From Amycolatopsis bullii (GTDB taxonomy: Bacteria > Actinomycetota > Actinomycetes > Mycobacteriales > Pseudonocardiaceae): a DNA stretch of 64,000 bases. Of this stretch, positions 27,541 through 35,977 are shown in pieces (positions within the stretch are counted from its first letter, which is position 1; each line of letters starts with the position of its first letter). Location: the NCBI RefSeq assembly GCF_014654205.1, contig NZ_BNAW01000007.1:1-64000 (forward strand), read 5' to 3'. The notes beneath the pieces were generated by a model that ran no database searches, was not told the origin of the DNA, and saw only the letters and a list, made by a program, of their open reading frames with translations. The translations under genes and the position numbers were made by a program.

Positions 27541-28356
27541 CTAGTCTTTGACGGCGCCGCTGGTGAGCCCGGCGACGACGTAGCGCTGGGCGACGACCAG
27601 CAGGACGGCCGCGGGGATCGCGGCGAGGACGGCGGTGGCCATGATCCCGTTCCAGTCGGCGGACTGGTTGCCGACGAACCGGTAGATGCCCACGGTGATG
27701 GGCTCGAACGACTGCCCGGTGGTCAGGGTGACGGCGAACAGGAAGTCCGCCCAGGCGAACAGGAACGAGAACAGCCCGGCGGTGACGAGGGCGTTGCGGC
27801 TGACCGGCAGGATGATCGAGCCGAACGTGCGCCAGTACCCGGCACCGTCCACCCGGGACGCTTCGGTGAGCTCCTTCGGCACGGAGATCATGAACGCCCG
27901 CAGCAGCAGGATGGCGAACGGGATGGTCGCGGTGGAGTCGGCGAGCACCAGCCCGAGGTAGTTGTCGATCAGGCCGAGGTTGCTGAACACCGTGTAGAGC
28001 GCGTTGGCCATCACGATCCCGGGGATCATCTGCACGATGAGCAGCACGAACACCAGCACCGGGCCGCCGCGCACCTTCAGCTGGGCCAGCGCGTACGACG
28101 CCGGTGCCGCCACGACCAGCGACACGACCACCGTGCCGAGCGCGACGACGACGCTGGAGAGCAGGTTCGGCCCCTGCGTCGAGACGGCCTTGCGGTAGCC
28201 GTCCAGCGTGCCGCCGACGGGGAAGAACGCCGGGTCGGGGCGCAGCAGCGCGCCGCTGGGCTGCAGCGAAGCGTTGACCATCCAGTACAGCGGGAACAGC
28301 AGCACCGCGACGATCAGCACGCCGAGCACCGTCCGCGGCCAGTTCGCCGTCCTCAT
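27541..28356 (-). CDS. Sugar ABC transporter permease (MalG type)
   Basis: A 271-residue binding-protein-dependent permease with about six transmembrane helices, beginning VLGVLIVAVLLFPLYWMVNASLQP. The EAA loop for ATPase contact is PKELTEASRVDGAGYWRTFGSIILP. The C-terminal helices include SADWNGIMATAVLAAIPAAV. ATG 28356 overlaps the stop of the other permease gene (ATGA). No ATPase gene is present in the operon, so a shared MsiK-type ATPase encoded elsewhere is expected, as in other actinomycetes. Confidence 0.9.
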   Translation of the reverse strand: MRTANWPRTVLGVLIVAVLLFPLYWMVNASLQPSGALLRPDPAFFPVGGTLDGYRKAVSTQGPNLLSSVVVALGTVVVSLVVAAPASYALAQLKVRGGPVLVFVLLIVQMIPGIVMANALYTVFSNLGLIDNYLGLVLADSTATIPFAILLLRAFMISVPKELTEASRVDGAGYWRTFGSIILPVSRNALVTAGLFSFLFAWADFLFAVTLTTGQSFEPITVGIYRFVGNQSADWNGIMATAVLAAIPAAVLLVVAQRYVVAGLTSGAVKD

Positions 28357-29291
28357 GCCGCCTCCGCCAAACTCGCCTTCGCCGAACGCAGATAGAGCAG
28401 CCCGAAGAGGGTCGCCACCACGATGAGGACGTTGCCGACCGCCGCGCCCTGCCCGAACGCGAAGTCCTGGAAGGACAGCCGGTACGACCACGTGGTCAGC
28501 GTCTGCGTCGAGCCGGCCGGCCCGCCGCCGGTGACGACCATGATCACGTCGAACACCTTGATCGTGTAGACCAGCCCGAGCATGAGCACGATCCCGGTGA
28601 CCGGCCGCAGCAGCGGCCAGGTGACGTGCCGGAACCGCTGCCACGCCCCGGCGCCGTCGAGCGCCGCGGCTTCGTAGAGCGACGCCGGGATCGCCCGCAG
28701 CCCGCCGTGCAGGATCACCAGGTTGAACGGGATGCCGATCCAGATGTTGGTGACGATCACCGCCGGCAGCGCCCAGCTCGTGCTGCTCAGCCACGGCACC
28801 GCGTCGAAGCCCAGGAACCGCAGGCCCGCGTTGAGCACGCCGTGGTCCTGGTCGAACATCCACCGCCAGACCGCGCCGCTGACCACCAGCGGCAGCAGCC
28901 ACGGCAGCAGGAGCAGCGACCGCAGCAACGCGCTGCCGAGGAAGCGGCCGTTGAAGAACACCGCGAGCGCCAGGCCGATGCCGAACTGGAACACGATCGA
29001 CCCGGCGGTGAACAGGACCGTGTTGAGGGCCGCCGTCGAGAACAGCGGGTTGTTCAGCACGGCGGAGTAGTTCGCGATGCCGACGAAGGGCGCTTCGCCG
29101 GTGTAGAACGACTTCACCGTGTAGTTCTGGGTGCTCATCACCAGGTTCGCGACCAGGGGATAGCCGAAGAACACGATGATGTAGGCCAGGGCCGGCAGCA
29201 GGAACGCCCACGCGGCGAACCGGTTGTCCCGGCGGGACTTCCGGTTCGCGCGGGGTGCCGCCGAGACCGTCGGGGCGGCGGCGACCGTCAC
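28353..29291 (-). CDS. Sugar ABC transporter permease (MalF type)
   Basis: A 312-residue permease. The N-terminal cytosolic segment is rich in basic residues, followed by AAWAFLLPALAYIIVFFGYPL as first helix. The EAA loop is PASLYEAAALDGAGAWQRFRHVTWP. The start is GTG 29291, whose GTGA overlaps the stop of the solute-binding-protein gene. It overlaps the second permease at the other end, so the three transporter genes are translationally coupled. Confidence 0.9.
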   Translation of the reverse strand: MTVAAAPTVSAAPRANRKSRRDNRFAAWAFLLPALAYIIVFFGYPLVANLVMSTQNYTVKSFYTGEAPFVGIANYSAVLNNPLFSTAALNTVLFTAGSIVFQFGIGLALAVFFNGRFLGSALLRSLLLLPWLLPLVVSGAVWRWMFDQDHGVLNAGLRFLGFDAVPWLSSTSWALPAVIVTNIWIGIPFNLVILHGGLRAIPASLYEAAALDGAGAWQRFRHVTWPLLRPVTGIVLMLGLVYTIKVFDVIMVVTGGGPAGSTQTLTTWSYRLSFQDFAFGQGAAVGNVLIVVATLFGLLYLRSAKASLAEAA

Positions 29292-30520
29292 GAGCCGCTC
29301 GCCTGCTGCGCGGTCTTGAGGGCCGCGTCGACCGGCGTCTTCCCGGTCAACGCCGCCTGGAGCGCGTCGGCCAGCGCCTGCGAGACCTTCGGGTACTTCT
29401 CGCCGAGCTCGGCGGTGCGGGAGCGGGCCGTGCCGACCTCGTCGACGAAGGCCTGCATCGCCGGCTGCTCGGTGCCGAACTTCTGCGCCACGGCCGTCTT
29501 CGACGGGATGTAGGCGTGTGCCTTGCTCCACTCGAGCATCGTCGGCTCGGAGAGGATGCACGAGAGCACCTTGCCGGCGGCCTGCTGGGCGGGCCCGCTG
29601 CTCACCGGCACCGCGCCGACCTCGCCGCCGAGGGCGACCACCGGCTTGCCGCCGGCCTGCGGCACCGGGATCGGCACGACGCCGTAGTGCAGCGACTTCT
29701 GCTCGTCGAGCCGGGCGATGTTCCACGAGCCGTTGATCATCATCGCCGTGTTGCCGCTGACGAACTGGTCGGCGACGTCGTTCTGGCTCCAGGTCACCAC
29801 GGACTTCGACGCCGAACCGGAGTTCACCAGGTCGGTGACGTACTGCAGCGCCTGCGCCGCCTGCGGCGAGTCCAGCTTCGACAGTTCCGCACCATTGCTC
29901 CAGAAGAACGGCAGGAACTGCCAGGTGCCCTCTTCCGAGGAGATGGCGGAGAAGGACAGGCCGTACTTGCCGTCCTTGGTCAGCTTCGCCGCGGCGGTCT
30001 TCAGCTCGTCCCACGTCTTCGGCGGCTCGACGCCCGCGGCCTGCAGCAGGTCCTTGTTGTAGATCAGCGCGAGGCCGTTGACGCCGGGGGCGACGCCGTA
30101 CACCTTGCCCTGGTAGGTGCCGGCCTTGACGATGCTGTCGTAGTAGCCGTCGGTGCTGATTCCGTAGTCGCTCAGCGGGGTCAGCGCGCCGGTGGCGGCG
30201 ACCTGCTGCAGCGTCGGGTTGTCGGTGAAGAGCAGGTTCGGCAGCGTCTTCGAGCTGGCGCCCTGCAGGACCTTCGGCAGCATCTGGTTGGTCGGCACCT
30301 TCTGGCGCTCGATCTTGATCCCGGTCTGCGTCGCGCAGGTGTCGAGGATCTTCTGCCAGGCGGCGGATCCCTGTTCGTCGGCGTAGTAGTCGAGCTCGGT
30401 GATCGATGTGGCGGCCGGGGCGCCGTCGCCGCCCGGCGCGGACGGGGCCGGGCTGGGGCTGCAGGCGGCCAGCAGCGCGGCGCCCGCGGTGAGCACGAGG
30501 GCACGACGAAGTACGGACAT
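29288..30520 (-). CDS. Sugar ABC transporter solute-binding lipoprotein
   Basis: A 410-residue lipoprotein. The signal peptide ends in the lipobox LLAAC with C20 as lipidation site, followed by a Ser/Pro/Ala linker. The mature domain is of the cluster B, maltose-binding type (GVAPGVNGLALIYNKDLLQAAGVEPPKTWDEL and NTAMMINGSWNIARLDEQ). AAGGAG stands 8 nt before ATG 30520. It is the first structural gene after the LacI regulator and presumably delivers the substrate of the GH31 enzyme. Confidence 0.92.
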   Translation of the reverse strand: MSVLRRALVLTAGAALLAACSPSPAPSAPGGDGAPAATSITELDYYADEQGSAAWQKILDTCATQTGIKIERQKVPTNQMLPKVLQGASSKTLPNLLFTDNPTLQQVAATGALTPLSDYGISTDGYYDSIVKAGTYQGKVYGVAPGVNGLALIYNKDLLQAAGVEPPKTWDELKTAAAKLTKDGKYGLSFSAISSEEGTWQFLPFFWSNGAELSKLDSPQAAQALQYVTDLVNSGSASKSVVTWSQNDVADQFVSGNTAMMINGSWNIARLDEQKSLHYGVVPIPVPQAGGKPVVALGGEVGAVPVSSGPAQQAAGKVLSCILSEPTMLEWSKAHAYIPSKTAVAQKFGTEQPAMQAFVDEVGTARSRTAELGEKYPKVSQALADALQAALTGKTPVDAALKTAQQASGS

Positions 30521-30552
30521 GGTGATTCTCCTTCGGCGGCGGCAGAACCGGT

Positions 30553-31560
30553 TCAGGCGCGCGGCGCGGCGGTGCTGTCGCGGCGGGTGAGGCGGGGTCC
30601 GAGCAGCCGGACCTCCGGGGTGGTGTGGCCGGCGAGCCGGCGCATGGTCATTTCGACGGCCTGAGTACCGACCTCTTCGGCCGGGATGGCCACGTTGGTC
30701 AGCGAAACGACGTGCTGCTCGGCCATGCTGTCCGGGCAGACGGCGATGACCGAGATGTCCTCGGGCACGCGCAGGCCGCGGTGGCGCAGGTCCGACAGCA
30801 GCCCGGGCAGCACGGCCTCGTTGTGCACGACCAGGCCGGTCAGGCCGGGATCGGCGGCGAGCAGCTCGTCGAGACAGGCGCTCACCGCCTCGTAGGAGTG
30901 GGCGCACGCGTGGGAGGCGGCGCGCACGTCCCGGCTCTTCGTGGCTTCGTCGAAGCCGCGCAGGAACCGCGTCGCGTAGCTCGTCCCGCGCCGGTAGACG
31001 GCCGGGGACGGGCCGATCAGCGCGATCGAGCGGTGGCCGAGCTCGGCCAGGTGCGCGACGCACGCCGAGGCCGCCGCGGTGAAGTCGAGGTCGACGCAGC
31101 TCAGCCCGGCCGGGTGGTCGGGCACGCCGATCAGCACCACCGGCAGGTCGAGGGCCAGGAGCATCGGCACCCGCGGGTCGGCGGTTTCGACGTCCATCAC
31201 CATCAGCGCGTCGGCGATCGCCGAGGACGCCACCCGCTGCAGCGCGGCAGGCCCCTCGTCCTTGGTGAGCAGCAGCAGGTCGTGGTCGTGCGCGCGGGCC
31301 GCGGTGACCGCCGAGGCGACGAACTCCATCACGACGGCGACGTTGAGGTCCGTGCGCAGCGGCACGACCAGCGCGAGCACGTTGGTCTTGCTGCTGGCCA
31401 GCGCCCGCGCCCCGGCGTGCGGGTGGTAGCCGAGCTTGCGGATGCTGTCCTCGACCAGCCGCCGGGTCTTCGGCGAGATCGAGCGCTTGCCGCTGATCAC
31501 GTACGACACCGTGCTGGGGGCGACCCCGGCCGCGTTGGCGACGTCGTTGATCGTGACCAC
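30553..31560 (-). CDS. LacI-family transcriptional regulator
   Basis: A 335-residue repressor. The N-terminal HTH is TINDVANAAGVAPSTVSYVISGKRSISPKTR, with hinge GYHPHAGARALAS, then a periplasmic-binding-protein-like sensor domain (ALMVMDVETADPRVPMLL and HNEAVLPGLLSDLRHRGLRVPEDISVI). GTG 31560 is chosen because AGGAGG precedes it by 7 nt and the HTH starts at residue 3; the in-frame extension upstream is not protein-like. It heads the importer/GH31 operon and probably also controls the divergent secreted GH3 gene through TTCGACGA-type sites. Confidence 0.9.
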   Translation of the reverse strand: MVTINDVANAAGVAPSTVSYVISGKRSISPKTRRLVEDSIRKLGYHPHAGARALASSKTNVLALVVPLRTDLNVAVVMEFVASAVTAARAHDHDLLLLTKDEGPAALQRVASSAIADALMVMDVETADPRVPMLLALDLPVVLIGVPDHPAGLSCVDLDFTAAASACVAHLAELGHRSIALIGPSPAVYRRGTSYATRFLRGFDEATKSRDVRAASHACAHSYEAVSACLDELLAADPGLTGLVVHNEAVLPGLLSDLRHRGLRVPEDISVIAVCPDSMAEQHVVSLTNVAIPAEEVGTQAVEMTMRRLAGHTTPEVRLLGPRLTRRDSTAAPRA

Positions 31561-31669
31561 GGGCGGCCTCCTGGGGACGGGGAGGAGATGGGGTGTCGAA
31601 GCGCATCGACGATGGCACGAAGGTAAGTGACACCCGCCCGAAACACAAGCATCATTCGCCGTTTGCCGG

Positions 31670-31896
31670 TATTCGACGACTATTCGACGACCGGCGCGTT
31701 CGTCGAAAGTGTCGAAAGACCCTGTTGACGGTTCTTTTCGCAGCTCAGCGCCGGAGAAGTCCAGTTCGATCACGCGGCCTGGGAGCGTTCCCAGCGACTC
31801 TTGACCGCGCGCTCACACGGCTGTAATAGTCGTCGGGTTCCCCGCCGTTCGACGCGAATGTTCCGCGCCACGCCGTCGAAACGATTCGACGAATCG
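31670..31896. promoter_or_regulatory. Divergent control region with repeated TTCGACGA elements
   Basis: The 346-bp region between lacI (31560) and the GH3 gene (31907) holds no gene. It carries an 11-bp tandem direct repeat TATTCGACGAC (31670-31680 and 31681-31691). Related half-sites follow (TTCGTCGAAAG and GTCGAAAG, about 31699-31718), and a perfect 15-bp palindrome CGATTCG-A-CGAATCG lies at 31882-31896. This last copy abuts the GH3 ribosome-binding site. The shared core suggests binding sites for the adjacent LacI repressor. Confidence 0.5.
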
Positions 31897-31906
31897 GAGG
31901 CCGTCC

Positions 31907-34834
31907 GTGCGCCTGTCCCTCTTCCGCCGTGCCCTCGTCCCGGCGGTGGCCGCGACCCTGCTGCTGGCCCCGTCGCCGGCGCTCGCGGCGCCGCCCCCAC
32001 CCTTCCGCGATCCGTCGCTGCCCCTGGCCACCCGGATCGACGACCTGTTGTCCCGGCTGACGGCGGACGAGAAGATCTCGCTGCTGCACCAGTACGAACC
32101 GGCCATCCCGCGGCTCGGCATCGGGGTCTTCAAGACCGGCACCGAAGCCCTGCACGGCGTCGCCTGGTCGACCGACTACGACAACAAAGGTGCCGTCGTC
32201 AAGGCGGACGGCACCGTGTTCCCGCAGGCCATCGGCCTGGCCACCACCTGGGACCCGGCGCTGGTGAAGCAGGTGGGCGCGGCGGTCGGGCAGGAGGCGC
32301 GCGGCTTCAACGCCCGCAACCCAACGCTGTGGGGCTTGAACCTCTGGGCGCCGGTGGTGAACCTGCTGCGCGACCCGCGGTGGGGCCGCAACGAAGAGGG
32401 CTACTCCGAAGACCCCTACCTGACCGGCGAGTTCGCGACCGCCTACGGCCGCGGCATGCAGGGCGACGACCCGCGGCACCTGCAGGCCGCCCCGACGCTG
32501 AAGCACTTCCTCGCCTACAACAACGAGGTCAACCGCGACACCAGCAACTCCTCGGTGCCGCCGAAGATCCTGCACGACTACGACGAGCAGGCGTTCAAGA
32601 TCCCGCTGCAGGCCGGCGCGGCCAACGCCGTCATGCCGTCGTACAACCTGGTCAACGGGCGGCCCAACCACGTGAGCCCGGACCTCGACGGCAAGCTGCG
32701 GAAGTGGGCGCCGCAGGACATCGCCGTCGTCAGCGACGCCGGCGCACCGTCCAACCTGGTCAACTCGGAGAAGTACTACGCCACCAAGGCCGAAGCGGAC
32801 GCGGCGGCGATCAAGGCCGGGCTCGACAGCTTCACCGACAACGACACCGACGGGTCGATCACCGTCGCCGCGGTCAAGGAGGCACTGGCCAAGGGCTTCC
32901 TGACCATGGCCGACGTCGAAAACGCCGACCGCCACCTGCTTTCGCTGCGGTTCCGGCTCGGCGAGTTCGACCCGCCGGGGCGCAACCCGTACGCGAAGAT
33001 CACCCCGGCCGTCATCGGGTCGCCGGAGCACCAGGCACTGGCGCGCAAGACCGCCGACGCGCAGATGGTGCTGCTGCGCAACAACGGCGGCGCGCTGCCG
33101 CTGAACGCCGCGCAGAACAAGAAGATCGCGGTCGTCGGCCCGCTCTCGAACACGCTGTACGAAGACTGGTACTCCGGCGCGATGCAGTACAAGGTCACGC
33201 CGCTGCAGGGCATCAAGGAGCGACTCGGCTCGGCGGGCGCGGTCGCCTCGTCCGAAGGCGTCGACCGGATCGCGCTGAAGGACCTGTCCACCGGCCGGTA
33301 CCTGACGGCCCCCGCGACCACCGGCAGGATCACCGCGGGCGGGACCGTGGCGGGCACCGCCGAGTCCTTCGACGTCTACGACTGGGGCGCGGGCAAGAAC
33401 ACGCTGCGCGCCGCCGCGAACGGCAAGTTCCTCAGCTACTCCGGTGGCGGCCTGGTGAACGACGTCGACCAGCCGGCCGGCTGGTTCGTCCAGCAGCAGC
33501 TGAAGCTCGACGCGCAGCCCGACGGCAGTTACGTGCTCGAGTACGCGGGCAACGAGGTCAACGAGCCGTGGTTCGGCCCGAACAAGTTCGCGGTCGTCGG
33601 CGCCGACGGCGTCCTGACGATCTCCTCCCCGGACGCCGCGCACGCGACGAAGTTCGGCCGGGACGTGCTGACCAGCGGCGTCGGCAGCGCGGTCGCCGCG
33701 GTCAAGGACGCGGACACCGCCGTCGTCGTGGTCGGCAGCATGCCGTTCATCAACGGCCGCGAGGCCAACGACCGCACCAGCACCGAGCTCGCCCCGGCGC
33801 AGCGCGCGCTGATCGAGGCGGTGCAGAAGGCGAACCCGCACACGATCGTCGTGGTGGAGAACAGCTACCCGACGACCGGCTGGGACACCCTGTCGGTGCC
33901 CGGCATCCTGTGGACCAGCCACGCCGGGCAGGAAACCGGGCACGCCGTCGCGGACGTGCTCTTCGGCGACCAGGACCCGAGCGGGCGGCTGACGCAGACC
34001 TGGTACGCCTCCGACGCCGGGCTGCCGAGCATCCTGGACTACGACATCGCCAAGACCGGGATGACCTACCAGTACTACCGCGGGAAGCCGCTGTTCCCGT
34101 TCGGTTACGGGCTGAGCTACACCAGCTTCCGCTACGACAACGTGCGGGCGGCCCGGTCCGGGGACCAGGTCCGGGTGAGCGTCGACGTGACGAACACCGG
34201 CGCCCGCAGCGGGTCCGACGTCGTCCAGCTCTACTCGAAGAACTCCGGCGTGCAGCGGTTGCGGGACTTCTCGAAGCTGACGTTGAAGCCGAAGGAAACC
34301 CGCACGGTGCGGTTCGAGGTGCCCGTGGCCGACCTGGCGTCCTGGGACGTCGCCCGGGAACGGTCCGTGGTCGCGGCGGGGGTGTACGAGTTCTCGGTGG
34401 GCCGCAACGCCTCCGAACTCTCGGCACCGCAGCCGGTGTACGTGCCGGGGGAGCGGCCCCAGCCGCGGGACCTGAGCCGCCCGACCCAGGCCCAGAACTT
34501 CGACGACTATTCCGGGACGAGCTTGACGGACACGTCGAAGGTCTCGGGTACCTCGGTCGCCGCCGTGGCCGGCAGCTGGGTGGCGTACCGCAATGTGGCG
34601 TTGAACGGACCGGCGCGGTTCTCGGCCTCGGTGTCCGCGACGGCGTCTTCGCGCATCACGGTGCGCCTGGACTCACCGACCGGCCGCGTGCTGGGCACGG
34701 TCCCGGTGGCCTCGACGGGTGACCACTACGCCTACTCGACGGTCACCGCAGCCCTGGCGAAGGCGAACGGCAGGCACGACGTCTACTTGACGTTCGACGG
34801 CCCGGTGAACCTGGCGACGTTCTCCCTGCGCTGA
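31907..34834 (+). CDS. Secreted GH3 beta-glycosidase with inserted carbohydrate-binding-like domain
   Basis: A 975-residue exported enzyme. The signal peptide ends near residue 28 (PSPALA). The N-terminal GH3 barrel includes LRDPRWGRNEEGYSEDPYLTG and the nucleophile D277 in VVSDAG. The second GH3 domain is interrupted around residues 445-590 by a beta-trefoil/fascin-like insertion (RIALKDLSTGRYLTA and NGKFLSYSGG). After it come SMPFINGREANDRTSTELAP, the fibronectin-III-like domain (VTNTGARSGSDVVQLYSK), and a C-terminal carbohydrate-binding-like beta-sandwich. Probable substrates are beta-xylosides or beta-glucosides. GTG 31907 has CGGAGG 6 nt upstream. It is divergent from the LacI operon. 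Confidence 0.87.
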   Translation: MRLSLFRRALVPAVAATLLLAPSPALAAPPPPFRDPSLPLATRIDDLLSRLTADEKISLLHQYEPAIPRLGIGVFKTGTEALHGVAWSTDYDNKGAVVKADGTVFPQAIGLATTWDPALVKQVGAAVGQEARGFNARNPTLWGLNLWAPVVNLLRDPRWGRNEEGYSEDPYLTGEFATAYGRGMQGDDPRHLQAAPTLKHFLAYNNEVNRDTSNSSVPPKILHDYDEQAFKIPLQAGAANAVMPSYNLVNGRPNHVSPDLDGKLRKWAPQDIAVVSDAGAPSNLVNSEKYYATKAEADAAAIKAGLDSFTDNDTDGSITVAAVKEALAKGFLTMADVENADRHLLSLRFRLGEFDPPGRNPYAKITPAVIGSPEHQALARKTADAQMVLLRNNGGALPLNAAQNKKIAVVGPLSNTLYEDWYSGAMQYKVTPLQGIKERLGSAGAVASSEGVDRIALKDLSTGRYLTAPATTGRITAGGTVAGTAESFDVYDWGAGKNTLRAAANGKFLSYSGGGLVNDVDQPAGWFVQQQLKLDAQPDGSYVLEYAGNEVNEPWFGPNKFAVVGADGVLTISSPDAAHATKFGRDVLTSGVGSAVAAVKDADTAVVVVGSMPFINGREANDRTSTELAPAQRALIEAVQKANPHTIVVVENSYPTTGWDTLSVPGILWTSHAGQETGHAVADVLFGDQDPSGRLTQTWYASDAGLPSILDYDIAKTGMTYQYYRGKPLFPFGYGLSYTSFRYDNVRAARSGDQVRVSVDVTNTGARSGSDVVQLYSKNSGVQRLRDFSKLTLKPKETRTVRFEVPVADLASWDVARERSVVAAGVYEFSVGRNASELSAPQPVYVPGERPQPRDLSRPTQAQNFDDYSGTSLTDTSKVSGTSVAAVAGSWVAYRNVALNGPARFSASVSATASSRITVRLDSPTGRVLGTVPVASTGDHYAYSTVTAALAKANGRHDVYLTFDGPVNLATFSLR

Positions 34835-34843
34835 GCGGGGCAG

Positions 34844-35230
34844 TCAGGGTTTGCGGCCCACGCCCGTGTACGGGAGGGAGTTGACCGAGGGGTCGTCGGA
34901 CATGTCGCCGGCGCCCTCGGGGTTCCACATCGCGCAGCCGACCAGGCCCGGTTCGACGAGGTCGAAGCCCTCGAAGAACCGGAGCACCTGGTCGTGCGTG
35001 CGCGGGAACGGCTGGTTCTGCTGGTTCTGCCGGGTCGTGTAGACCTTGATCGCTTCGTCGAGGCCGGTCGATCCGGGGTCCGCCGCGACGTGCGTGACGG
35101 CGAGGAAGCTGCCCGGCGCGAGCCGCTCGCGGTAGCGGGCGAGGATGCCTGCCGGATCCCAGGAGTCGGGCACGAAGTGCAGCAGCAGCAACATGAACAC
35201 GCCGGTCGGCTGCTCGGGGTCGAGCAGCCG
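34844..35230 (-). pseudogene. 5'-truncated SAM methyltransferase (Methyltransf_19/DUF574 family)
   Basis: Only the C-terminal half of an S-adenosylmethionine methyltransferase remains: LDPEQPTGVFMLLLLHFVPD, then RLAPGSFLAVTHVAADPG and RTHDQVLRFFEGFDLVEPGLV, which are characteristic of the DUF574 family. The SAM-binding motif I half is missing. The homology-like sequence stops at about 35230, at a perfect inverted repeat, beyond which a cytochrome P450 fragment begins on the opposite strand. GTG 35200 could start a 118-residue product, but it would lack cofactor binding. The gene is interpreted as broken by a deletion. Confidence 0.75.
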
Positions 35231-35233
35231 ACC
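35204..35233. repeat. Perfect 13-bp inverted repeat at a gene-truncation junction
   Basis: GGTCGGCTGCTCG and its exact reverse complement CGAGCAGCCGACC are separated by GGGT. The hairpin lies precisely where two opposite-strand genes both lose their 5' halves, so it marks the breakpoint of a rearrangement (or of an assembly join). Confidence 0.8.
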
Positions 35234-35904
35234 ACGGCGACCTGCTCTCGATGCTGCTGCTGGCCCGCGACGAGGACACCGGCGAAGGCATGACCGACCG
35301 CCAGGTGCACGACGAGGTCATCACGATCCTGACCACCGGCGCGCAGACCACCGCCGTCGCGCTGGCCTGGTTCTTCCACGAGCTGGGGCAGCACCCGCAA
35401 GTCGAACGCCGGTTCCACGCCGAGGTCGACGAAGTCCTCGGCGGCCGCCCGGCGCGCTTCGAAGACCTGCCGGAACTGGTTTACACGCACCGGATCGTGA
35501 ACGAGATCGTCCGCCGCACCCCGCCCCTGATCCTCATGCGCCGCGCGCGGGAGGACGGCGAACTCGGCGGCGTCCGGATCCCGGCGGGCAGCGAGGTCGC
35601 CGTCAGCCAGCACACCCTGCACCGCGATCCGCGCTGGTTCCCCGAACCGGACCGGTTCGACCCGGACCGCTGGGCGCCCGGCCGTGCCGCGGAACTGCCG
35701 AAGGGCGCCTACATCCCGTTCGGCGCGGGCGCGCGGCTGTGCCCGGGGCACGTGTTCGCGCCGACGGAGATCGCCACCGTGGCCGCGACCATCGGCGCCC
35801 GGTGGCGCCTGGTCCCGGTGCCGGGCAAGAAGGTGTACGCGCAGATCAAGGCCACGATGCAGCCCAACCGGCTGCCGATGACCGTGGTGCCCCGCCGGAC
35901 CTGA
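35233..35904 (+). pseudogene. 5'-truncated cytochrome P450
   Basis: The C-terminal half of a P450 is present without the N-terminal half. I-helix TTGAQTTAVALAWFFHEL, K-helix ExxR in NEIVRRTPP, and heme-binding FGAGARLCPG with the axial cysteine are all intact. The fragment begins HGDLLSMLLLARDEDTGEG, normally about residue 230 of such a P450, immediately after the inverted repeat at 35204-35233. ATG 35251 could start a 217-residue product, but it could not form the substrate pocket. The closest look is to terpene-type bacterial CYPs (for example pentalenene oxygenase); this is a weak impression. Confidence 0.78.
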
Positions 35905-35977
35905 CGGTGGCGGATCCACTACCGGGTGTAGTGTTCCGGGGTCCTGCAGCTCGCCCGGGCCGGAAGGGGATTGCGGT

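Noticed and set aside
31745..33943. A 732-codon minus-strand frame over the GH3 gene
   Set aside because: It lies antisense to the signal peptide and catalytic domain of the GH3 enzyme and has no domain or start signal.
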